The notes beneath the pieces are model-generated. The model saw only the letters and a program-made list of their open reading frames with translations. It had not been told where the DNA came from and did no database searches. From Bacterioplanoides pacificum (GTDB lineage Bacteria > Pseudomonadota > Gammaproteobacteria > Pseudomonadales > Oceanobacteraceae), in NCBI RefSeq assembly GCF_042648445.1, contig NZ_JBHRYB010000005.1:1-64000 (forward strand): a stretch of DNA of 64,000 bases, given 5' to 3'. Of the stretch, positions 44,199 to 52,653 are shown one piece after another. How positions within the stretch are numbered: position 1 is the first letter of the stretch; each line of letters opens with the position of its first letter. The translations under genes and the position numbers were made by a program.

Positions 44199-44819
44199 AT
44201 GAGTCAGTTTTTCCAGATTCACCCGGAAAACCCCCAGGCACGGCTGATCAAACAAGCTGCAGAAATTCTGCGTGCGGGTGGTCTGGCGGTAATTCCTACC
44301 GATTGCGCTTATGCGCTGGCCTGTCGTATTGGTGATAAAAGCGCCACTGAAAAAGTGCGGCGTTTACGCCAGCTCGATAAGCATCATAATTTTACCCTGC
44401 TGTGTCGCGATTTATCGGAGTTATCTGATTTTGCCAAAGTGGATAACAGCCAGTACCGCTTATTAAAAGCCCATACGCCCGGAGCCTATACCTTTATTCT
44501 GGAGGCGACCCGCCAGGTGCCGCGACTGCTGATGCATCCGAAAAAACGCACCATTGGCATCCGGGTGCCGGATAATAAAATCGCCATGGATCTGGCGGCG
44601 GAAATGAATGAACCCATCATGACCACTTCGCTGATCATGCCGGGTGATGAAATGCCGATGTCGGATCCTTACGATATTCGTCAGCAGCTGGAACATGAGC
44701 TGGATCTGGTAATCGACGGTGGTTATTGTGGCTTTGAAGCCACCACTGTGATTGATATGACCGACGAAGTGCCGCTGTTATTACGTCAGGGCGTGGGCGA
44801 CGCCTCCGCATTTAACTGA
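44199..44819 (+). CDS. yciO: YciO-type Sua5/YrdC-family protein
   Basis: The 206-residue protein has the YrdC-fold motifs GGLAVIPTDCAYALACRIGDK, LDKHHNFTLLCRDLSELS, PGAYTFILEAT and KRTIGIRVPDN. It resembles YciO rather than TsaC/Sua5: the family keeps the fold, but YciO contributes little to threonylcarbamoyladenosine synthesis. Confidence 0.87.
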   Translation: MSQFFQIHPENPQARLIKQAAEILRAGGLAVIPTDCAYALACRIGDKSATEKVRRLRQLDKHHNFTLLCRDLSELSDFAKVDNSQYRLLKAHTPGAYTFILEATRQVPRLLMHPKKRTIGIRVPDNKIAMDLAAEMNEPIMTTSLIMPGDEMPMSDPYDIRQQLEHELDLVIDGGYCGFEATTVIDMTDEVPLLLRQGVGDASAFN

Positions 44820-44943
44820 TCGTTGCCGCCGCTGCTTACGTCGTCTGTTGTCAGATTGATCGGGTGGTTCGCTTTGTTCACTGCAGTGAAACGGGTATCA
44901 TACCGCATTCGTAAATTCTCTCAGTTCTAACAGAGTCCGTTCC

Positions 44944-45963
44944 ATGAGTAAGCAGCGCGTTCTTACCGGTATTACCACCACCGGTACTCCTCACCTGGGT
45001 AACTACGTCGGCGCTATCCGTCCGGCGATTGAAGCCAGCCGCAGCAGTGAGTTTGAGTCTTTCTTTTTTCTGGCCGATTACCATGCCCTGATCAAATGTC
45101 ATGATCCGGCCCAGGTACATCAGTCAACCAAAGAAATCGCGGCTACCTGGCTGGCGCTGGGGCTGGATACCGATATCACCACGTTTTATCGTCAGTCGGA
45201 TATTCGTGAAATTCCTGAACTGATGTGGATGCTGAACTGCGTTTGCTCGAAAGGCCTGATGAACCGCGCCCATGCTTATAAAGCCGCGGTGGATGCCAAT
45301 CTGGAAGAAGGCGAAGACGCTGATAAAGCCGTGACCATGGGGTTGTTTAACTACCCAGTGTTAATGGCGGCAGACATTCTGATGTTTGGTGCTCATAAAG
45401 TACCTGTGGGCAAAGATCAGATTCAGCACATTGAAATGGCGCGCGATATGGGGCAGCGTTTTAATCATATTTTCTGCAGTAAAAAGAACCCGCTGATGAC
45501 CCTGCCAGAACATGTGGTGGGTGATAATGTCGCGGTATTGCAGGGCCTGGATGGTCGTAAAATGAGCAAGAGTTACGGCAATACCATCCCGCTGTTCCTG
45601 AGCGAAAAACAATTGCAGAAACACATTAATAAAATCAAAACCAATTTGCTGGAGCCCGGTGAAGCCAAGGATCCGGATACGTCAACCGTATTCCAGATCT
45701 GGCAGGCGTTTGCTAGTGAAGCTCAAACCGCAGAGATGCGTCAGCAGTTTGCTGATGGTATTGGCTGGGGTGATGCGAAAAAACAGTTGTTTGCACTGAT
45801 TAATGAAGAAATTGGTGAAGCACGGGAAAAATACAATGATCTGATGTCCCGTCCGCAGGATATTGAGGAAGAGCTGCAGAAAGGCGCAGAAAAAGCCCGT
45901 CAGCTGAGTGTCCCTATGATGGAAAAAGTGCGTGAAGCTGTCGGTATTGCCGGTCTGAAATAA
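44944..45963 (+). CDS. trpS: Tryptophanyl-tRNA synthetase
   Basis: The 339-residue class I synthetase has TPHLGNYVGAI in place of HIGH, an LMWMLNCVCSKGLMNRAHA stretch, PVGKDQIQHIE and the KMSKS loop GRKMSKSYGN. It charges tRNA-Trp. An intrinsic terminator follows at 45996. Confidence 0.96.
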   Translation: MSKQRVLTGITTTGTPHLGNYVGAIRPAIEASRSSEFESFFFLADYHALIKCHDPAQVHQSTKEIAATWLALGLDTDITTFYRQSDIREIPELMWMLNCVCSKGLMNRAHAYKAAVDANLEEGEDADKAVTMGLFNYPVLMAADILMFGAHKVPVGKDQIQHIEMARDMGQRFNHIFCSKKNPLMTLPEHVVGDNVAVLQGLDGRKMSKSYGNTIPLFLSEKQLQKHINKIKTNLLEPGEAKDPDTSTVFQIWQAFASEAQTAEMRQQFADGIGWGDAKKQLFALINEEIGEAREKYNDLMSRPQDIEEELQKGAEKARQLSVPMMEKVREAVGIAGLK

Positions 45964-45995
45964 GCGTCACTGTCGGTCCGTCAGACTCTGACAAC

Positions 45996-46031
45996 GCCGG
46001 TTATTGCCACTCAGCAGTAACCGGCTTTTTT
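45996..46031 (+). terminator. Intrinsic terminator after trpS
   Basis: GCCGGTTA (45996-46003) pairs with TAACCGGC (46018-46025), followed by six T. Confidence 0.88.
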
Positions 46032-46132
46032 ATGCTGGCTGATTGGCGCAGGTTATTGTGTCAGCAGGTGCTTAGCCGGTTTAGATAATGCGGTGCTTTC
46101 AGTTAGAATGACGCCAGCAGGCGGGGGCGATT

Positions 46133-48442
46133 TTGACGACATCAGCAACACAAACACAATATCAGACGACAGCGGAACTGACGGCACAACAGCAGGCCGT
46201 GGTGAACCACCAGCACGGCCATGCCAAAGTGATTGCTGTGGCGGGCGCCGGTAAAACCACCACGCTGACGCACTTTATCGCTGCCCGGCTGCAGCAGGGT
46301 GTGGTTCCGCGGCGCATGTTGGTGCTGATGTATAACAAAGCGGCACAGCTTGATTTTGAGGCGAAGCTGCAGCGTTTGTTGCCACAGCAGGCATTACCGG
46401 AGATCCGTACCTTTCATTCACTGGGGTTACGCATTTATCAGCGTCTGATTCAGCAGCAGGTGTTACCCGCGTTTGGCCAGAAGCTGTTATCTGACGGTGA
46501 GGTGGAAAACGTGGTCTGGCGGTTATTGCAGCAGGCCGCGGATGACGATACCCGGCAGGAAATACTGTCGCAGAAAAAAAAGTGGGTAGAGCCGGCGATG
46601 GCGTTTATCGATCTGGTAAAAGCCGGATTGTCACCCGCGGCCGAGGTGTTTGAAACACTGGACTACCCGCCGGCCTGTCGTTTATTTATCACGGTGTTTG
46701 AACAGTTCGAAAGCTGGCGTAAACAGCAGGGCCGGATCAGCTTCAGTGATATGATTTATGATCCGGTGAGGTGTTTTCAGCAAGATCCACAACTGGCGCG
46801 TCAGTTTGGCGGCCATATGCAGTGGATTCTGGTGGATGAATACCAGGACATTAACGAAATTCAGCAATATTTTCTCGAGGTGTTGCACGGTGGCCGCGGT
46901 TCGCTGATGGTGATTGGTGATCCGGACCAGACAATTTATGAATTCCGCGGTTCCAGGCCGGAGTTTATTATCGAACAGTTTGACCGGCGTTTTAATGATC
47001 AGCCGGTGCAGCGTTATCAGTTGCCGCACACCTTTCGTTACGGCCATGAAATTTCTCTGCTGGCCAATCAACTGATCAGCCATAATCAGCAACGCGATGC
47101 GGTGTTGTGTTTGTCACACTCAAACACACCGGTCAGTCGTGTTAAGTTACATCGTGCCCGTTATGAAGCCGGACTGATCGTTAAATTAATTGAAGCGGAA
47201 AGTGCTCAGCGGCCGCTGGAACAAATTGCCGTTATTAACCGCTTGTGGGCTTTATGTGCGCCGGTCGAACTGACGTTATTGCAGAAAAAAATTCCGTATC
47301 AGTTGCATAATTCGTTATCGGTGCTGGATCGCTGGGAGTTACATGTTTTCTGGTTGCTGCTGGAAATAGCTGCCGGTCGTTTCGGCCAGCGCACCCAGGC
47401 TGAGCGGGAAAAAGCCTGGCTGCATATTCTTACCACTCCGTATCCGAAAATAAAACGCAGTATGCTGGAACAGGTAGCGCGACAACTGAGCCAGGCGGAA
47501 ACGGACTTCTCCGAGGCACTGCTGGCGGCGATTCCTCCGGAGCTGTCGAAGTGGCAGCGTGAGCAGCTGGAAGACCGTGCCGCGGTGCTGGCTAATGCTG
47601 AGTTTGTAAATACCTCGGCCTATCGCATTTTGCAGGACTATATCGAACAAACCGACCTGTACCAGGGCATCGAAGACAGCGCCTTTTCAGCCCAGCAAAT
47701 AGAAGACCGGCAACAAACCATCAAATCCTTTATCGCTTTTATCCGCGACAGTCAGCAGGCCTCTGCGCAGGCGTATGATTATTTATTGCAGCTTAAGCAA
47801 CAGCGTTTGCAGCAGGATAATAATACCGGAGTACATCTGACTTCCATTCACAAAAGTAAGGGGCTGGAATGGCCGGTGGTGATTATTCCCGGCTTAAACG
47901 CTCATTATTACCCGTACACGCCGGAAGGTGAGTTTACCACCGCGGCCAGTGAAGAAAGTGAGCGGCGGTTATTGTATGTCGCGATGACCCGCAGCCAGCA
48001 ACAGTTGCATCTGCTGGCACCGGCGACGGATTTATCGCGCCAGAAAAATCATGCCCCGGCTGAGCGGCTGAGTCGTTTTCAGCATGAACTGAACATCACA
48101 CAATGTCAGCAGCTGGCGCAAGCGCTGAATCAGCAACAGACTCAGCTGGAGTTGACCACAGCACCTCCGCCATGGCTGGCGGACTATTGCAGGCAGGTGA
48201 ACGCCGTATTAGAGCTCAGTAGCGCCCCTGCTGTAGCGGCCAGAGAAATGCCGCAGGATTATATTATTGAACGCAAATACCCCGAACCGCAGGAAAAACA
48301 ACGTGTGCTGCACGAGGTATTTGGCCGCGGCTATATTTTATCGCAGGATGAAAACTACATTAAAGTGCGCTTTGATAATGACCATAAACTGCGCACCTTT
48401 GACCGCAAAAAAGCGGCTGATTTTCTCAGTTACGATGGATAA
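46133..48442 (+). CDS. UvrD/Rep-family ATP-dependent DNA helicase
   Basis: The 769-residue protein starts at TTG 46133 with a GGGGG ribosome site; no ATG in frame lies nearby. Superfamily 1 motifs are complete: Walker A AVAGAGKTTT, motif Ib region RTFHSLG, Walker B VDEYQDINEIQ, GDPDQTIYEFRGSRP, TSIHKSKGLEWPVVIIPGL and RRLLYVAMTRSQQQLHL. The C-terminal 40 residues (GRGYILSQDENYIKVRFDNDHKLRTF) resemble the Tudor-like tail of UvrD. It is distinct in length from UvrD and Rep. It is followed after 11 bp by a secreted HExxH protein. Confidence 0.88.
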   Translation: MTTSATQTQYQTTAELTAQQQAVVNHQHGHAKVIAVAGAGKTTTLTHFIAARLQQGVVPRRMLVLMYNKAAQLDFEAKLQRLLPQQALPEIRTFHSLGLRIYQRLIQQQVLPAFGQKLLSDGEVENVVWRLLQQAADDDTRQEILSQKKKWVEPAMAFIDLVKAGLSPAAEVFETLDYPPACRLFITVFEQFESWRKQQGRISFSDMIYDPVRCFQQDPQLARQFGGHMQWILVDEYQDINEIQQYFLEVLHGGRGSLMVIGDPDQTIYEFRGSRPEFIIEQFDRRFNDQPVQRYQLPHTFRYGHEISLLANQLISHNQQRDAVLCLSHSNTPVSRVKLHRARYEAGLIVKLIEAESAQRPLEQIAVINRLWALCAPVELTLLQKKIPYQLHNSLSVLDRWELHVFWLLLEIAAGRFGQRTQAEREKAWLHILTTPYPKIKRSMLEQVARQLSQAETDFSEALLAAIPPELSKWQREQLEDRAAVLANAEFVNTSAYRILQDYIEQTDLYQGIEDSAFSAQQIEDRQQTIKSFIAFIRDSQQASAQAYDYLLQLKQQRLQQDNNTGVHLTSIHKSKGLEWPVVIIPGLNAHYYPYTPEGEFTTAASEESERRLLYVAMTRSQQQLHLLAPATDLSRQKNHAPAERLSRFQHELNITQCQQLAQALNQQQTQLELTTAPPPWLADYCRQVNAVLELSSAPAVAAREMPQDYIIERKYPEPQEKQRVLHEVFGRGYILSQDENYIKVRFDNDHKLRTFDRKKAADFLSYDG

Positions 48443-48453
48443 GGATGTTATTA

Positions 48454-49629
48454 ATGAAAACGGTACTAAAGCAGACTGTTTATTGGTTAATTCTGCTGCT
48501 GGTGGTGTCTGAAGCAGCCTGGTTTGTGGCTCAGCCGGACAGGCGTCATCAGGTATTAACTCAGTTGAAGCTGGAAAAGTATATTAACAGCCAGCAATAC
48601 CGGTTATTTCTGCCGCAACTGTGGCGCGCCATCCGCGACCCTCAGCCAATCGCAGCAGCAGTCACGATAAACTATCCGCAAGCCGACAGAAGTCCGGCTG
48701 CAAAAAGCCCGTTTAATCTGTTTGCGCACGGTGTTAATCATTGTTTTCAACCGCTGCAGGCGGAACAACCCGTGGCGAACAACCGCCGCGAAATTTATCG
48801 TTGGGTGGATGCAAACGGTAAGGTGCATTTTGGTGATAAGCAACAAGAGCGCAACAGTGCTGATGTGGTGGGTATGACCTCTGCTAAACAAAAGGTGGCC
48901 GTCACGCTGACCTTTGCGGATGGTGAAGCGGATCAACTGATTGTTAACCGGCTGCAGCAGGAAGCCAGTGCGTTATACCGTGAGTTGCAATCATGGCTGC
49001 CGGCAGCATGGCGTCGGCCAGTGGCTCTGGAATTACGGGTATTCCGGAATTTCCGCCGTATGGAAAAACACATCCGCACGCAATTTCCGGGCACGCGTCA
49101 GCCTATGCCTTATCAGCAGGACGGTAAGGCTGTGGCGTATGTTTCCGTTAATGACCCGCGAAACCCGGCGATGAAGAGTATTCGTCATGAAATTGTTCAT
49201 GCTCTGCTGACTGCTCAGGTTGGCACCTTGCCAACCTGGTTGTCGGAAGGTGCGGGACAATATTTTGAGCGAATTGAACGTAATATGAATACCGCCCTGG
49301 TGGAACCGCCGTATTCTGTCTTGCGTTCAGCGGCCGGACAGAAACGATTGCCGCTGACAGAGCTGCTTAACTTCAGCCACAATGAGTATCACAGTGGTTT
49401 TAAACTATCCCGGCGCAGTGAAGCCTATGCGTTCTTTTTCTTTTTGCGCGACCATGCTGATGGACGGCGGCTGTTCAGTGAACTGTTAGGTTATTATGCC
49501 GACTGGAATTGTCAGCAGGTCGCCATTGCCGAGCCGCTGAAACGTTATTATCCGGGAGGCGTCGAAAAACTGGAACGGGGTTTTCAGCGCTGGCTGGAAC
49601 ACCAGGAGTTTTACCCACACAGGTTATAA
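48454..49629 (+). CDS. Membrane-anchored DUF4124 plus HExxH metallopeptidase, copy 1
   Basis: I start at ATG 48454, with AAGGA 8 nt before. The 391-residue protein has an N-terminal membrane anchor (VYWLILLLVVSEAAWFV), a DUF4124 module (YRWVDANGKVHFGDK, residues about 114-128), and a gluzincin-like domain with RHEIVHALL (H245, E246, H249) and the likely third ligand in LSEGAGQYFE. It probably faces the periplasm. Substrate unknown. It starts 11 bp after the helicase stop and ends 3 bp before a paralogue. Confidence 0.7.
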   Translation: MKTVLKQTVYWLILLLVVSEAAWFVAQPDRRHQVLTQLKLEKYINSQQYRLFLPQLWRAIRDPQPIAAAVTINYPQADRSPAAKSPFNLFAHGVNHCFQPLQAEQPVANNRREIYRWVDANGKVHFGDKQQERNSADVVGMTSAKQKVAVTLTFADGEADQLIVNRLQQEASALYRELQSWLPAAWRRPVALELRVFRNFRRMEKHIRTQFPGTRQPMPYQQDGKAVAYVSVNDPRNPAMKSIRHEIVHALLTAQVGTLPTWLSEGAGQYFERIERNMNTALVEPPYSVLRSAAGQKRLPLTELLNFSHNEYHSGFKLSRRSEAYAFFFFLRDHADGRRLFSELLGYYADWNCQQVAIAEPLKRYYPGGVEKLERGFQRWLEHQEFYPHRL

Positions 49630-49632
49630 GTC

Positions 49633-50799
49633 ATGAAGATTGTGCGTCAGACAGGTTTAATCTTGTTGCTGATATTGCTGGTCAGCGAATTATTGTGGGC
49701 TTACAGTGCCTTTGCGCAACGCCGCGATTGGCTCAGTCAGCTGCCTGGCGATTCACTGGCAGCCCGGATTAATCCGGCCGGCCGCTGGCTGTGGCCTCAG
49801 GTTATTGCTTTGCTGACGGATGCTGCTTTGATGCCGGGCGCGGTGATGGATTCGGCCGGATCGTTGCCGGGTGTTCATGCTGCGCTGCCGCAATGGTTAA
49901 ATGCGACATCCCCTTGTATCAAACCGCCGACACAGGACATTACCGCTGTGCAGTCGGCGGCCGTGTATCGCTGGACCGATGACAACGGCCGGGTACATTT
50001 TGGTGATAAAACCCAACGTGCTGACGCCGATGATCTGAGTAAACGTTACGCCCGCCAGACGCAGGGGATTAAGCTGACGCTGGACTATCGCGGCTGGGAT
50101 GGTGATACCAGCCTGAGTGCCGCGCTGCAGAAAGAATCACAATTGTTGTACCGTATTCTGACGCGTTATATCCCTAAAGCATACTGGCGTCAGATTAATC
50201 TGAATCTGGTGGTGTTTGCCAGCCAGCCGGCGTTTGAGCAATTTAAGGTCCGGCAAGGCAAAGATGCGGGCTGGTACGCTTATTACGATGGTAATCAGAA
50301 TCAGGCATTCCTGGCTGCTCAGCCACAGCAGCAGGCAACTCTGAGAGTGGCGCGGCATGAAATGGCGCACGCCATGATGCTGGGCATGTTAGGCAGTACC
50401 CCGATCTGGATCAGCGAAGGTATGGCACAGTACCTGGAGCGGCTGCAGTGGCAACTCAGTTCAGCCAGTATCGCAGCCGACCGCGGAGCCTTTGCGCCGC
50501 TGGCGCAGCAGGGCGAAGAGTATTTCCGGCAGCTGGTAACGATCAGCCACCGGGACTTTAATGCCAGCCAGCAGACGCTGCATTATCAGCATGCGGCTGC
50601 GATGGTGCATTTTTTATTAGGCCATGTTGAAGGTCAGCAATGGTTTAGCCGTACGCTGGCGTATTTTGCAACAACGCCTTGTGCACCGTATCAGCCTGAG
50701 CGTCTTTTTGCTGCCGATTACCCCGCCGGACTGGACGGTGCCGCGCAGGCGTACCAGCAGTGGCTGATGGCCGGAAAGTACCGGACTCATTATTACTAA
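49633..50799 (+). CDS. Membrane-anchored DUF4124 plus HExxH metallopeptidase, copy 2
   Basis: The 388-residue protein has the same design as its upstream neighbour: an N-terminal anchor (LILLLILLVSELLWAY), DUF4124 (YRWTDDNGRVHFGDKTQ), HEMAH at H242 and ISEGMAQYLERL as probable third ligand. The two share architecture and spacing but have diverged well in sequence, consistent with an old tandem duplication. A hairpin at 50857 follows. Confidence 0.7.
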   Translation: MKIVRQTGLILLLILLVSELLWAYSAFAQRRDWLSQLPGDSLAARINPAGRWLWPQVIALLTDAALMPGAVMDSAGSLPGVHAALPQWLNATSPCIKPPTQDITAVQSAAVYRWTDDNGRVHFGDKTQRADADDLSKRYARQTQGIKLTLDYRGWDGDTSLSAALQKESQLLYRILTRYIPKAYWRQINLNLVVFASQPAFEQFKVRQGKDAGWYAYYDGNQNQAFLAAQPQQQATLRVARHEMAHAMMLGMLGSTPIWISEGMAQYLERLQWQLSSASIAADRGAFAPLAQQGEEYFRQLVTISHRDFNASQQTLHYQHAAAMVHFLLGHVEGQQWFSRTLAYFATTPCAPYQPERLFAADYPAGLDGAAQAYQQWLMAGKYRTHYY

Positions 50800-50813
50800 T
50801 CCGCCGGCCATCC

Positions 50814-50843
50814 TTGTTAATTACAAGTTGATCTCGTTATACT
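50814..50843 (+). promoter_or_regulatory. Candidate promoter upstream of slyD
   Basis: TTGTTA (50814-50819) and TATACT (50838-50843) with an 18-bp spacer. A terminator hairpin starts only 14 bp further on, so if this promoter is used the transcript could be attenuated. Confidence 0.4.
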
Positions 50844-50856
50844 GGCCCGGACGTAA

Positions 50857-50887
50857 AGCAGGTAGTGTCAGCTACCTGCTTTTTTTT
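50857..50887 (+). terminator. Intrinsic terminator between the peptidase pair and slyD
   Basis: AGCAGGTAG (50857-50865) pairs with CTACCTGCT (50872-50880), followed by seven or more T. It should end the helicase/peptidase transcript, or attenuate a slyD promoter just upstream. Confidence 0.85.
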
Positions 50888-50915
50888 CACCTACGGCTGA
50901 CAGACAGGATTTATT

Positions 50916-51401
50916 ATGACTATTGCACAGCACAAGGTTGTGACTATTCACTACAAAGTGGTTGATGTGGATTCCGGCGACGTGATCGACTCTTCCGAAG
51001 GCGGCGCTCCTATGACCTATTTGCACGGTGCGCAGAATATTATTCCGGGGCTGGAGAATGCACTGGAAGGTAAGCAGGTAGGTGATGAGTTTGAAGTAAC
51101 CGTTGCACCCGTTGATGCGTATGGCGAATACAGCGATGAGCGTGTTCAGAAAGTACCGGCAGAAGCATTTGAGGGCGTGGAAAAAGTTGAACCCGGTATG
51201 GCATTTACTGCAGATACCGAACACGGCCCGGTTAACCTGATTGTGACCGAAGTGGACGAAACAGAAGTGACTGTAGATGCCAACCACCCGCTGGCGGGTA
51301 AGTCTCTGTCTTTCAGTGTTAAAGTGGAGTCGATCCGCGACGCATCTGACGAAGAAAAGGCTCATGGCCATGTTCATGGTCCGGAAGGCCACGATCACTG
51401 A
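50916..51401 (+). CDS. slyD: FKBP-type peptidyl-prolyl isomerase, SlyD type
   Basis: The 161-residue protein has the split FKBP fold with the insert-in-flap chaperone domain: FKBP strands HYKVVDVDSGDVIDSS, LHGAQNIIPGLENALEGKQVGDEFEV, then PVDAYGEYSDERVQKVP and NHPLAGKSLSF. The C-terminal tail is short but histidine-rich (HGHVHGPEGHDH), consistent with metal binding. It catalyses prolyl isomerisation and chaperones folding and nickel-enzyme maturation. Confidence 0.92.
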   Translation: MTIAQHKVVTIHYKVVDVDSGDVIDSSEGGAPMTYLHGAQNIIPGLENALEGKQVGDEFEVTVAPVDAYGEYSDERVQKVPAEAFEGVEKVEPGMAFTADTEHGPVNLIVTEVDETEVTVDANHPLAGKSLSFSVKVESIRDASDEEKAHGHVHGPEGHDH

Positions 51402-51422
51402 GTGGTTATTGCTGTTAAAAAA

Positions 51423-51439
51423 AGCCGCCTGAGCGGCTT
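51423..51439 (+). terminator. slyD terminator hairpin, left copy (lacks T-run)
   Basis: AGCCGCCTGAGCGGCTT, preceded by an A-run. Its T-run is interrupted by the start of repeat copy B. The identical 17 bp recur at 51631-51647 with an intact T-run. Confidence 0.75.
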
Positions 51440-51631
51440 CAGCTTGATGAAAAACCCCTATTATTTAAATCCTGCTAATTTCCCCACCCGAAGGGTGGGG
51501 AAATAGCTCCTAAACTTACATCTCCGCCCCTCTGGGGTGGAGATATCAAGGTAAAACTCTGCTTATTTTGAGTTATTAGTGGGGATTTCATCTGCAATGA
51601 AAGAGGCTGCTGGACTTTGTCAGCAGTCTGA
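51438..51631 (+). repeat. 194-bp dispersed repeat, copy B
   Basis: This copy aligns ungapped to 15991-16184. It folds into a perfect 12-bp hairpin (51478-51489 with 51493-51504, loop GAA), a second 11-bp hairpin with one G-U pair (51520-51530 with 51534-51544, loop TCT), and a third near 51610-51627. The ends CAGCTTGATGA and CAGACTGCTGA (reverse strand) agree at 8 of 11 positions, which would suit imperfect terminal repeats. It is flanked on both sides by the same 17-bp terminator sequence. Confidence 0.8.
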
Positions 51632-51652
51632 GCCGCCTGAGCGGCTTTTTTT
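51631..51652 (+). terminator. slyD terminator hairpin, right copy
   Basis: AGCCGCCTGAGCGGCTT followed by five further T. This is a standard intrinsic terminator and the probable end of slyD transcripts. Confidence 0.85.
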
Positions 51653-51712
51653 ATGGTTGTGATTTGTGGTATCAATCATTTAATTATCAGGTTTAACAAT
51701 AAGGAGTAGCCG

Positions 51713-52183
51713 ATGGTAAACCTAATTGCCGCCGTTGTGATTGTGTTATTGGCCGTCTGGGGAATTCGTAAAGCACTGAATGGTAAAAAGCTGGCTGAGG
51801 AAAACCGCGCCCGGGCCGAAGCTTTCTGGAACGAAAACCGCACTAAAGACGGTGTACAGCAAACGGCCTCGGGTTTGCAGTATCTGGTATTACGGGCCGG
51901 CGATGGTGCCAGTCCGACAGCCAGTGATACGGTAAAAGTGCATTATCACGGTACGCTGCTGGATGGTACGGTATTCGACAGTTCGGTAGAACGCGGGCAG
52001 CCAATCAGCTTTGGTCTGAATCAGGTTATTTCAGGCTGGACCGAAGGTCTGCAATTAATGCAGGAAGGTGGAAAAAGCCGCTTGTTTATTCCGGCGCCAC
52101 TGGCGTATGGCGATCGTGCTGCCGGTGTTATTCCCCCGGGTTCGATGCTGATTTTTGATGTCGAACTGCTGGAGGTGCTGTAA
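51713..52183 (+). CDS. Membrane-anchored FKBP-type peptidyl-prolyl isomerase
   Basis: The 156-residue protein has an N-terminal hydrophobic anchor (LIAAVVIVLLAVWGI), a short linker with the ENRARAEAFWNENRTKDGVQQTASGLQYLVL segment found in FklB/Mip-like proteins, and a full FKBP domain (VKVHYHGTLLDGTVFDSS, PISFGLNQVISGWTEGLQLMQEGGKSRLFIP, AYGDRAAGVIPPGSMLIFDVELLEV). It should act at the periplasmic face. It lacks the dimerisation helices of Mip. Confidence 0.88.
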   Translation: MVNLIAAVVIVLLAVWGIRKALNGKKLAEENRARAEAFWNENRTKDGVQQTASGLQYLVLRAGDGASPTASDTVKVHYHGTLLDGTVFDSSVERGQPISFGLNQVISGWTEGLQLMQEGGKSRLFIPAPLAYGDRAAGVIPPGSMLIFDVELLEVL

Positions 52184-52653
52184 TTTCAGCCGCTGTTGTA
52201 TCAGCTGCTGTGGTATCAGCCCTTATGGTGTTGCAGCGATAAGGGCTGGCTGTTCTGCCGTCTTCACTTTTCTTTCCTTTCATGGTTGCTGTGCGCCTGG
52301 TTCACAGCCGGGCAGTAGTTCCCCCGCCAGGTTTGCGTAATTACCGGTGTCAGCCGGGTTTTAATACTAATCGGATCTTTTAGACCTTAGTCGAGAATCA
52401 AACACGCTCTTGTAAAAAAATTACAAGAGGGGCTTGTTGTTGCCATTAAAAGCGTTCAAACTTTCATCAAGATTAAAAATGACGGGAATAACTTACATGA
52501 ATGTGATGTATTGGTCACATTCGCAAGGCTTAATACCCCAGTTAATTTAGAACTTTTGTACTGATTACTAATGATTGCGGGTAATAGGTAAGACCAATTT
52601 GATGAATGAATCATCTTGCTGTGGACTTTGTTGAAAACTGACAGGATTACTCA
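52184..52653. other. Upstream region of aceE (470 bp)
   Basis: No gene found. It holds a hairpin CAGCCCTTAT (52217-52226)/ATAAGGGCTG (52239-52248) that may end the FKBP transcript, a perfect 9-bp inverted repeat CTCTTGTAA/TTACAAGAG (52407-52415 and 52421-52429), a perfect 8-bp inverted repeat GAATGTGA/TCACATTC (52499-52506 and 52515-52522), and a PdhR-like box at 52583-52599. Confidence 0.6.
52583..52599 (+). promoter_or_regulatory. PdhR-like operator upstream of aceE
   Basis: GGTAAGACCAATT (52587-52599) fits the right half and core of the PdhR consensus ATTGGTNNNACCAAT, with a weak left arm. It lies about 55 bp before the aceE start. Confidence 0.55.

Larger units (their letters stand above)
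51402..51712. other. Gene-free stretch with terminators and dispersed repeat
   Basis: This 311-bp region contains the slyD terminator, repeat copy B, and a second copy of the terminator; nothing else is apparent. Confidence 0.7.

Noticed and set aside
52499..52522. CRP site upstream of aceE
   Set aside because: The half-sites TGTGA/TCACA are separated by 8 bp, not 6, so standard CRP binding is unlikely.
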